64,000 bases of DNA. Source: Alistipes sp. (GTDB lineage Bacteria > Bacteroidota > Bacteroidia > Bacteroidales > Rikenellaceae). The notes beneath the pieces are model-generated. The model had not been told where the DNA came from, did not search any database, and worked only from the letters and a program-made list of their open reading frames with translations. Position numbers and translations under genes: made by a program. The stretch spans positions 62,001 through 126,000 of the forward strand of contig JAFZFP010000023.1 in the NCBI GenBank assembly GCA_017555905.1, given 5' to 3'. Shown in pieces: positions 8,194-14,498 of this stretch. The stretch's first letter is position 1, and the number at the start of each line of letters is the position of its first letter.

Positions 8194-9678
8194 TTACTCT
8201 GGGTCGTGCCAACGGCCGTCGCTCTTGATGATGTTGATAAGGTGGTCGAGGGCCTCTCTCTGGTGGATATTGCGCTCGACGATAGTTCTACCGCGGTAGA
8301 GGGTGATATGCTCTGGTGACGAGCCTACATAGCCATAGTCGGCATCCGCCATCTCGCCAGGGCCATTGACGATACATCCCATAACGCCTATCTTGAGATC
8401 CTTCAAGTGTGAGGTACGTGCCTTGATGGCTGCCAACGTAGATTCTATGTCGTAGAGTGTGCGACCGCAACTTGGGCAGGCTATATACTCTGTGCGCGAA
8501 AAGCGTAGGCGGGCAGCCTGAAGGAGTATCAACTCTATCTCCTTGACCACAGCCTCGTCTAACTCTGGAGCATCGATCCACACACCCTCGGCAAGACCAT
8601 CTATGAGCAACTGGCCCATATCCGCGGCAGCGTAGATTGCGATGCACTCCACATCGCTACCCTCATAGCGACGACGAAGTACCACGGGACGACCATCCTT
8701 GCGGTTGAGAATCGCTGCTCGCCATTCGTGCGTAGGGTTGCTGCTCAGGGCTTCAACAACATCGTAGGTGTCGTCTATTTCGCTGTGTACTATAGGTTTA
8801 GCCGTTGTGCGAGGTTGGAACTTTGTTGGGGAGTAACTCTCCATATTCTCCACCTCGAACTCCCCATCTCGGTCCTTGAAGTAGTTGGCAATCAGCTCTC
8901 CTACGGGCACCTCGTTCTCTGGGGACTCGGTGAGTGATACACGTAGCGTGTCGCCAATACCGTCGGCCAGCAATGCGCCAATACCCACGGCACTCTTTAT
9001 GCGACCCTCGATGCCGTCGCCAGCCTCGGTGACGCCGAGGTGTAGCGGATAGGTCATACCTTCGCGCTCCATAGCCTCCACCAAGAGCCTGTAGGCGTGA
9101 ACCATAACACGGGTGTTGCTCGACTTCATCGATACCACCACGTCGTCGAATCTCTCCTCTCGGCACATCCTCAAGAACTCCATTGCCGAAGCCACCATAC
9201 CCTCAGGGGTGTCACCCCACTCGTCGAAGATGCGACGAGCCAACGAGCCGTGGTTTACACCTATGCGGAGCGCTACCCCACGACGACGGCATATCTCGAT
9301 GAGTTGGTGCAACTCGCCATTCGAGGTACGGAAGTTACCGGGGTTGATGCGCACCTTGTCCACAGACTCAGCGGCAATCATCGCAATATCGGGTGTGAAG
9401 TGTATGTCGGCAACGATAGCCGCACCGCACCCCTCCTCGCGAAGGCGTGCCATTATAGGCGCCAAGGCCTCACCCTCCTTGCCTCCCTGGGCTGTGAGGC
9501 GTACCACCTGAGCGCCAGCCTTAGCGATACGCATTGTCTGCGCCACGGTAGCCTCAACATTGGCTGTTGGGGTGTTGGTCATCGACTGGATGGCGATAGG
9601 GTTATTGCCACCGATTGTCACATTGCCAAATCGCACCTCGTGGGTCGCTCTTCGGCCATACTTGAGAATTGTTCCCAT
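8194..9678 (-). CDS. ispG: 4-hydroxy-3-methylbut-2-en-1-yl diphosphate synthase (IspG/GcpE)
   Basis: 494 aa. A TIM-barrel N-terminus (NPIAIQSMTNTPTANVEATV, DIHFTPDIA, RINPGNF) leads to the C-terminal reductase-like domain. Its [4Fe-4S] cysteines lie in CPSCGRT and, about 31 residues later, GCIVNGPGE. The enzyme converts MEcPP to HMBPP in the non-mevalonate isoprenoid pathway. Many Bacteroidota IspG proteins carry a large inserted middle domain and exceed 600 residues. Here the insert (about residues 270-380) is shorter, giving an intermediate form. Confidence 0.95.
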   Translation of the reverse strand: MGTILKYGRRATHEVRFGNVTIGGNNPIAIQSMTNTPTANVEATVAQTMRIAKAGAQVVRLTAQGGKEGEALAPIMARLREEGCGAAIVADIHFTPDIAMIAAESVDKVRINPGNFRTSNGELHQLIEICRRRGVALRIGVNHGSLARRIFDEWGDTPEGMVASAMEFLRMCREERFDDVVVSMKSSNTRVMVHAYRLLVEAMEREGMTYPLHLGVTEAGDGIEGRIKSAVGIGALLADGIGDTLRVSLTESPENEVPVGELIANYFKDRDGEFEVENMESYSPTKFQPRTTAKPIVHSEIDDTYDVVEALSSNPTHEWRAAILNRKDGRPVVLRRRYEGSDVECIAIYAAADMGQLLIDGLAEGVWIDAPELDEAVVKEIELILLQAARLRFSRTEYIACPSCGRTLYDIESTLAAIKARTSHLKDLKIGVMGCIVNGPGEMADADYGYVGSSPEHITLYRGRTIVERNIHQREALDHLINIIKSDGRWHDPE

Positions 9679-9721
9679 AGGATATCTATTTCTTGTTTTT
9701 CGTTTCTATCTCGTCGTTCGC

Positions 9722-11341
9722 CTAAAACTCTGCTGGCGACTCTATCGTTATGCGCTCCCCTGTTTGTGGATGGCTGAACTCCACCCTTGAGGCGTGGAGG
9801 TGTAGTCTGCGCCCATCACGTAGGTCTACCGTTATCTCTGTACCGTAGATGTTGTCCCCCACGATTGGTGCGTTGAGACCCTCCTTATGTGCCGAATGTA
9901 GGCGTAGTTGGTGGGTGCGCCCCGTGATTGGTCTAAACTCTATGCGGGTGCGAGAGCCCTCCCTGGCCAAAACCGTGTACTCGGTCACGGCAGGCTTACC
10001 ATCCGAGGCTATCATCTGGCGTGGACGGTTGTCGTAGTCGAGGCGCATAGGGAGATTTATGATACCCTTGTCGCTCTCTATAACGCCCTCAACGACAGCG
10101 GTATATCGTTTCTCTATGGTGCGCTTTATGAACTGCTCCTGCAAAGCCTTGTGGGTCTCCTTGTCCTTGGCCAATAGGAGTATGCCCGATGTGGATTGGT
10201 CTAAGCGGTGAACAATCATCGGACCTTCGACATTGGGGTAATGCTCCTTTGCCCACCCCTCGACACTGCGCACTCCCGACTTGCCCTCTACCGACAACAT
10301 TCCGCAGGGCTTGTCGATGGCTACGAGCCACTCATCCTCCCACAATATCCTTGGCTCGTCAGGCTCTATCGCCGTCAGTGGGTTTGGCTCCACGTCGATA
10401 CCCTCGAGCATAAAACTCAAAATCGGCTTGCACTTGCCATTGCACGCTGGGTAGAAAGAGCCGTGGTGGCGCACCTCGCCACGTGGTGATGCCCCCTGCC
10501 AGAACTCCGCCATAGCGATAGGCTCATAGCCCTGCAACAGGGCATATTGTAGGAGTTTAGGCCCTGCGCACTCACCAGCCCCAGCAGGCGGAATACCTTG
10601 AGGTGTCGAGGCGAATAACTCGCATAAATCCTTCGTTTGACCACGCCCATTAACCACACGGAACTCTCTAAATAGTTGCATCTGGAGGTCTGCCGAGCGT
10701 TGTTGTCTGAGGGCCTTGAGTTCGGTAATCTCCTTGCTATACTCCGCCAACCTCGCTTCGCACTCCGCCACTTGCTCCTTGTACCTGCGCTTTAGGCGTT
10801 GCATATCGGCGTTATCGCGCTGACTCTCAAGGATTAGAGCCTCTACATCCGCGCCCTCGGCACGGCGTCTGTCGCGCTCCTCCTTGCGCTCCGCAAGGCG
10901 CTTTTTGAGTTGTGCGAGTTGCTCCTTGCCACTCTGCATAGTCTCGTCGAGTTCACGCCTTAGAGCGATATAGGTTGGACTATGTAACAACTCTTCGACA
11001 CGGCCGTTTATTGCCGATATCTCGGCCTCACCACGACGGAAGAAATCCCCTGGCTGGAGCATATCGTAGATGGGTGGCACGAAGTATTCGTGGTCGTTCC
11101 TTCCGGCTAAGTTACCAGAGTAGGCTGCGAGGAATCCTAAGCCCTCACCATCACGTACCACCATCACGCCAAACATCTTGCCCTCGGCAATCTCGTCGCT
11201 CCACTCGCTTCGGCTACGCAGATATCGCCCCACCTGCTCAGAGGCTATGCGCGACAGGGTGTGTGGCACGTAGTGGAAGGGCCACGTGAACTGCTTGGGA
11301 GAGGCGATATGTGATATCTCTTGCTCGAAACGGTGTAGCAT
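9722..11341 (-). CDS. RluA-family pseudouridine synthase with N-terminal coiled coil
   Basis: 539 aa from the ATG at 11341. The C-terminal ~220 residues are an RluA catalytic domain with LVAIDKPCGMLSVEG and the active-site loop HRLDQSTSGI holding the catalytic Asp, then RTHQLRLH. The first ~300 residues are a family-specific extension containing a long charged coiled coil (about residues 115-215, rich in KKRLAERKEERDRRR-type sequence). The frame can be opened from a TTG at 11362, but that codon is part of the promoter -7 box (TATATTTG, complement of 11360-11367). The ATG at 11341 is therefore preferred and the leader is very short. It modifies uridines in rRNA or tRNA; the target is unknown. 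Confidence 0.88.
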   Translation of the reverse strand: MLHRFEQEISHIASPKQFTWPFHYVPHTLSRIASEQVGRYLRSRSEWSDEIAEGKMFGVMVVRDGEGLGFLAAYSGNLAGRNDHEYFVPPIYDMLQPGDFFRRGEAEISAINGRVEELLHSPTYIALRRELDETMQSGKEQLAQLKKRLAERKEERDRRRAEGADVEALILESQRDNADMQRLKRRYKEQVAECEARLAEYSKEITELKALRQQRSADLQMQLFREFRVVNGRGQTKDLCELFASTPQGIPPAGAGECAGPKLLQYALLQGYEPIAMAEFWQGASPRGEVRHHGSFYPACNGKCKPILSFMLEGIDVEPNPLTAIEPDEPRILWEDEWLVAIDKPCGMLSVEGKSGVRSVEGWAKEHYPNVEGPMIVHRLDQSTSGILLLAKDKETHKALQEQFIKRTIEKRYTAVVEGVIESDKGIINLPMRLDYDNRPRQMIASDGKPAVTEYTVLAREGSRTRIEFRPITGRTHQLRLHSAHKEGLNAPIVGDNIYGTEITVDLRDGRRLHLHASRVEFSHPQTGERITIESPAEF

Positions 11342-11359
11342 AGTCTCGCTTTTGTAGCA

Positions 11360-11367
11360 CAAATATA
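11360..11367 (-). promoter_or_regulatory. -7 element TATATTTG of the pseudouridine synthase operon
   Basis: Complement of CAAATATA, about 18 bases upstream of the chosen start codon. No clear TTG box is seen at normal spacing. Confidence 0.55.
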
Positions 11368-11430
11368 CGACTTTTGATTAACTATTTAAACACCAAGCCC
11401 AGATTTTAGACCACTTTTTTTGCAATATTG

Positions 11431-11461
11431 TTGTCATTATCGGAGAAATGCCTTACCTTTG
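11431..11461 (+). promoter_or_regulatory. Promoter of the radical SAM/lipoprotein operon
   Basis: TTG at 11431-11433, a 20-base spacer and TACCTTTG at 11454-11461. The box overlaps the first codons of the longest possible frame, which fixes the true start of the first lipoprotein at the later ATG, 11490. Confidence 0.75.
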
Positions 11462-11489
11462 TAAAAGGTATAATCTAAATTGTTGGGTT

Positions 11490-11966
11490 ATGAAACGTCT
11501 CATCTACTTCCTCTTGTCGCTCCTGGGTTTCACGGCTCAGGGTTGCGATGGTATCGATAACCCCTTCGACGAACCAGTTGCGATGTATGGTTGTCCCTAT
11601 GCTAACTTCACCCTTTCGGCGCGTGTAGTTACCGAGGAGGGAGAGCCTATCAAAGATATCATCCTACGCAATAGTGACAACAATAGTATCCTTAATGTCA
11701 ATGTCAGTTCGGATCAGGGTGGCAACATCTTAATTAAGGACTCTATATTTCCGCCTTCGCTTGTCGAGAAGATTGAGATTGTGTTCGAGGATGTCGATGG
11801 CGAGGCTAATGGTGGCGAATTTGCCACGGTAGAGATGGATATCTCCGACAAGGTAGAGCAGGTTGCCGAAGGCGATGGCGACTGGTATTTCGGTGGCTAT
11901 AAGGCCGACCTCGGCGATGTGGTGCTTACTCCAAAGCAGGAGACAGAAGAGAGAGACGACAACTAA
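11490..11966 (+). CDS. Radical SAM-associated lipoprotein 1
   Basis: 158 aa from the ATG at 11490; an in-frame upstream ATG at 11448 lies on the promoter and is rejected. A signal peptide MKRLIYFLLSLLGF is followed by Cys in AQGC. The mature part carries MYGCPYANF, then a carboxypeptidase-regulatory-like beta fold (VVTEEGEPIKDI, DGEANGGEF) and an acidic tail. It resembles the family known as the lipoprotein of the rSAM/lipoprotein system. The same DGEANGGEF and EG-PIKDI motifs recur in lipoprotein 3, so the two are paralogues. It is presumably a substrate or partner of the radical SAM enzyme downstream. Confidence 0.82.
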   Translation: MKRLIYFLLSLLGFTAQGCDGIDNPFDEPVAMYGCPYANFTLSARVVTEEGEPIKDIILRNSDNNSILNVNVSSDQGGNILIKDSIFPPSLVEKIEIVFEDVDGEANGGEFATVEMDISDKVEQVAEGDGDWYFGGYKADLGDVVLTPKQETEERDDN

Positions 11967-11979
11967 ATAAGTTAAGCGT

Positions 11980-12156
11980 ATGAGCCGTATATTGTATGGA
12001 CTTATAACCCTTCTTGGATTTGGCGTGGTGAGTTGCGTACCACAAGATATGTATGGTTGCCCACCCCCGGTGGATGAGGGCGATACGGCAATGTATCACC
12101 CCTCAGATAGGGTTGTGGATGATCAGCAAACAGAGACGGAAGAGATTAACAACTAA
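11980..12156 (+). CDS. Radical SAM-associated small lipoprotein 2 (58 aa)
   Basis: A 58-residue frame starting 13 bases after lipoprotein 1. It has a lipoprotein signal MSRILYGLITLLGFGVVSC with lipobox VVSC, then DMYGCPPPVDEGD, and ends in an acidic tail TETEEINN. The Met-Tyr-Gly-Cys-Pro motif is shared with lipoprotein 1, but the beta domain found in its two neighbours is missing. It is either a minimal substrate or a truncated paralogue. Intact signal, spacing and operon position argue that it is a real gene. Confidence 0.75.
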   Translation: MSRILYGLITLLGFGVVSCVPQDMYGCPPPVDEGDTAMYHPSDRVVDDQQTETEEINN

Positions 12157-12168
12157 ATACTTAGTAGT

Positions 12169-12507
12169 ATGCTTGGTAAAATTTTGACACGACTTTTTGC
12201 CCTTTTTGGAATGTCGCTTACTTGCGTGGCGTGCTACGGCACTCCTTATATGGGCTATGATCCCGACTTCGTGGTTTCGGGACGTGTTGTAAACGACGAG
12301 GGTCAGCCTATCAAGGATATCAGTGCCGAGATGAATGTAGTGACTCGCACAGATGCAGATGGCGTATTCTACCTTCAGGGAGATACTTCTCAGATAACTT
12401 TCCGCGATACCGATGGCGAAGCCAATGGCGGAGAGTTCGAGACCCGAACGATAAACCTCACGACATCGGGCGACTTAGGTGATATCACCCTTGAGCGCAA
12501 GAAGTAA
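12169..12507 (+). CDS. Radical SAM-associated lipoprotein 3
   Basis: 112 aa. A hydrophobic signal ends at CVAC, directly followed by YGTPYMGYDPDF. A short carboxypeptidase-regulatory-like domain follows (VVNDEGQPIKDI, TDADGVFYLQGD, TDGEANGGEF). The Tyr-Gly-x-Pro motif corresponds to MYGCP of the two upstream proteins. It lies 12 bases after lipoprotein 2 and 19 bases before the radical SAM gene. Cell-envelope location is inferred from the signal. Confidence 0.82.
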   Translation: MLGKILTRLFALFGMSLTCVACYGTPYMGYDPDFVVSGRVVNDEGQPIKDISAEMNVVTRTDADGVFYLQGDTSQITFRDTDGEANGGEFETRTINLTTSGDLGDITLERKK

Positions 12508-12526
12508 CCATTAACCTCGTTGTAGT

Positions 12527-13603
12527 ATGGGTAAGCGTCTTGGCTTTCGACAGTGGATTGCGCTAAAACTATTTAAAAAACTGCGTCATATACGCGCCGA
12601 GGAGCATATCCTAAATACGCTCTTTTGGGAGTGTACGTTGCGTTGCAACTTGCAGTGTCGCCACTGCGGTAGCGACTGTAGGGTCGATAGCGACCTCTTG
12701 GATATGCCTGCCAAGGATTTCTTCCGAGTTCTCGACCAAGAGATAACGCCTAATGTGAACCCAAATAAGGTGCTTGTCATCCTCTCAGGTGGCGAGGTCT
12801 TGGTGCGCAAGGATCTGGAGCAGATAGGTATCAACCTATACCGCCGTGGCTACCCCTGGGGAATGGTCACCAATGGCTTGGGTCTCTCACGCCAGCGCCT
12901 CGACAGCCTCATTCGTTCGGGATTGCACACTATCACCGTGTCGCTCGATGGCTTCGAGGAGCAACACTACCACATTCGCCAGAATAGGGAGAGTTTTCCT
13001 CGCGCCGTGGAGGCAATACGTATGATATCTGCCGACAAAGAACTTGCAAGCGATGTTGTTACGTGTGTCACACCAGCCCTTATCCCACACCTTGAGGAGT
13101 TCAAGGAGTTCCTCTATGGTCTCGGTGTGCGTCGCTGGCGACTCTTCAGCATCTTCCCTGTGGGACGTGCTGCACAAGATAAGACACTCCAACTTAGCGA
13201 TGAGGAGTACACCTACCTTATGGAATTTATCGAGAAGTCGCGTAAGGAGGGTCGCGTGATGGCCTCGTATAGTTGTGAGGGCTTCCTCGGAGGTTACGAG
13301 ATGAGTGTGCGCACCAATCCGTTTGAGTGCCACGCCGGCATCGGCATCGCCTCTATACGTGTCAATGGCAATATCTCGGGTTGTACGAGTGTTCGTGGTA
13401 ACTTCACCCAAGGTAATATATATAAGGATAACTTCTGGGATGTTTGGCAGAATCGCTTCGAGAAGTTCCGTAATAGGGCTTGGGCTAAGCGAGGAGTGTG
13501 TGCCGATTGCAAGATGTGGCAGTATTGCGAGGGCAATGGTATGCACCTCTACGACGATGATGGCAACCTCCTTGTTTGCCACTATCAGCGCCTAAAACGC
13601 TAA
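12527..13603 (+). CDS. Radical SAM enzyme of the rSAM/lipoprotein system
   Basis: 358 aa. The radical SAM [4Fe-4S] motif is CNLQCRHC (Cys40, Cys44, Cys47), followed by a GGE-type SAM-binding motif (LSGGEVLVRKD). The C-terminal part has a SPASM-like cysteine set: FECHAG, SGCTSV, GVCADCKMWQYC and LVCHYQ. Such enzymes modify peptides or proteins using auxiliary iron-sulfur clusters. The three upstream lipoproteins are the obvious candidates. The product of this known but uncharacterised pairing has not, to my knowledge, been determined. Confidence 0.9.
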   Translation: MGKRLGFRQWIALKLFKKLRHIRAEEHILNTLFWECTLRCNLQCRHCGSDCRVDSDLLDMPAKDFFRVLDQEITPNVNPNKVLVILSGGEVLVRKDLEQIGINLYRRGYPWGMVTNGLGLSRQRLDSLIRSGLHTITVSLDGFEEQHYHIRQNRESFPRAVEAIRMISADKELASDVVTCVTPALIPHLEEFKEFLYGLGVRRWRLFSIFPVGRAAQDKTLQLSDEEYTYLMEFIEKSRKEGRVMASYSCEGFLGGYEMSVRTNPFECHAGIGIASIRVNGNISGCTSVRGNFTQGNIYKDNFWDVWQNRFEKFRNRAWAKRGVCADCKMWQYCEGNGMHLYDDDGNLLVCHYQRLKR

Positions 13604-13718
13604 AAAAGTGTGGCAAGACGCATAAAAAAGCGAAAAAAGTTTAACGATATAACTTCAAGACCTACAATAGATTAGCATCGCGCTCTTCAAAAAAGACAAA
13701 AAATATTTTCAGAAATAT

Positions 13719-13749
13719 TTGGTAGATTCATTTTTTTGCTCTACTTTTG
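13719..13749 (+). promoter_or_regulatory. Promoter of tRNA-Ser
   Basis: TTG at 13719-13721, a 20-base spacer and TACTTTTG at 13742-13749, six bases before the tRNA. Confidence 0.75.
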
Positions 13750-13755
13750 TCCTTT

Positions 13756-13840
13756 GGAGAGGTGGCAGAGTGGTCGATTGCGGCGGTCTTGAAAACCGTT
13801 GAGCTGCGAGGCTCCGGGGGTTCGAATCCCTCCCTCTCCG
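13756..13840 (+). tRNA. tRNA-Ser (anticodon UGA)
   Basis: Acceptor GGAGAGG (13756-13762) pairs with CCTCTCC (13833-13839), with discriminator G at 13840. The anticodon loop CTTGAAA gives TGA. A long variable arm (GAGCTGCGAGGCTC region) and T arm GGTTCGAATCC complete a class II tRNA. CCA is not encoded. Confidence 0.97.
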
Positions 13841-13855
13841 CTAGACCATAAAGCA

Positions 13856-13887
13856 AAAAGGTATCGAGAAATCGATACCTTTTGTTT
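13856..13887 (+). terminator. Intrinsic terminator after tRNA-Ser
   Basis: 12-bp stem AAAAGGTATCGA / TCGATACCTTTT with GAAA loop, then T-rich sequence. The same hairpin recurs exactly at 14384-14411. Confidence 0.88.
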
Positions 13888-13980
13888 TTATACCTTTGGC
13901 GCAAGTTTACTTGCAGACGAAGGTGTGGAAACAAAAGATGTCGGCGTGCCGCTTTTTGCGTTGTGGTCTTGCTGGGGCCC

Positions 13981-14070
13981 CTGCGGCAAGCAGACGGGAG
14001 AGGCGTCAAGCGGAGCAGACCTTGGTCTGCGGAGTAGCCAATCCCTCCCTCTCCGCTAGACCACAAAGCA
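13981..14070 (+). repeat. Truncated tRNA-Ser-like copy 1
   Basis: Within this 90-base repeat, GGAGAGG (13997-14003) and CCTCTCC (14048-14054) reproduce the full acceptor stem and the 3' flank of tRNA-Ser (CGCTAGACCA.AAAGCA). The interior is replaced by a hairpin GCAGACC TT GGTCTGC, and the anticodon arm is missing. The tRNA-like part is about 59 nt. It is followed by its own terminator. Confidence 0.8.
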
Positions 14071-14071
14071 G

Positions 14072-14099
14072 AACGGATGACATAAGTCATCCGTTTTGT
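14072..14099 (+). terminator. Terminator after tRNA-Ser-like copy 1
   Basis: 10-bp perfect stem AACGGATGAC / GTCATCCGTT, loop ATAA, then TTGTTT. Confidence 0.8.
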
Positions 14100-14208
14100 T
14101 TATGTGCTTGTGTCTGAGTGCAAGCCCTCGCCACAGCACGACAACAAAACGCCTACGGCTTGTTCTGCTTTAGTTAAGCGGTTCATCAGGCATTGCTCAC
14201 TAAAAAGT

Positions 14209-14294
14209 GGGGGTTGAGCCGATAGATGGTAGTTAATTGCTCGACTACGTCTGCGCTATAAGGTATCGGCTCTACTGCTTCGCAGTTCGAATCT
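14209..14294 (+). repeat. ~85-nt module shared with the tRNA-Leu locus
   Basis: Begins GGGGGTTGAGCCGATA, has GAGCCGATA (14216-14224) inverted as TATCGGCTC (14264-14272), an internal ATTGCTCG..GCGCT block, then TACTGCTTCGCAGTTCGAATC. The module at 3676-3774 has the same order of motifs. A third, partial copy lies at 14448-14475. Confidence 0.8.
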
Positions 14295-14383
14295 CTGCGG
14301 CAAGCAGACGGGAGAGGCGTAAGCGGAGCAGACCTTGGTCTGCGGAGTAGCCAATCCCTCCCTCTCCGCTCGATCACAAAGCA
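14295..14383 (+). repeat. Truncated tRNA-Ser-like copy 2
   Basis: Nearly identical to 13981-14070 (one-base length difference). The acceptor halves are GGAGAGG (14311-14317) and CCTCTCC (14361-14367), with the same internal hairpin. It is followed by an exact copy of the original tRNA-Ser terminator. Confidence 0.8.
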
Positions 14384-14416
14384 AAAAGGTATCGAGAAAT
14401 CGATACCTTTTGTTTT
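14384..14416 (+). terminator. Terminator after tRNA-Ser-like copy 2
   Basis: Same hairpin as after the real tRNA-Ser (AAAAGGTATCGA stem, GAAA loop, T-rich tail). Confidence 0.8.
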
Positions 14417-14498
14417 TATACCTCGTCGCAAGTTTTACTTGTAGTGAATCGGCTCTACTGCTTTGCAGTTCGAATACGTAAGACTATAAATCTCAATC

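Noticed and set aside
13728..14431. Short frames across the tRNA-Ser tract
   Set aside because: They translate tRNA and repeat DNA; explained by the repeats.
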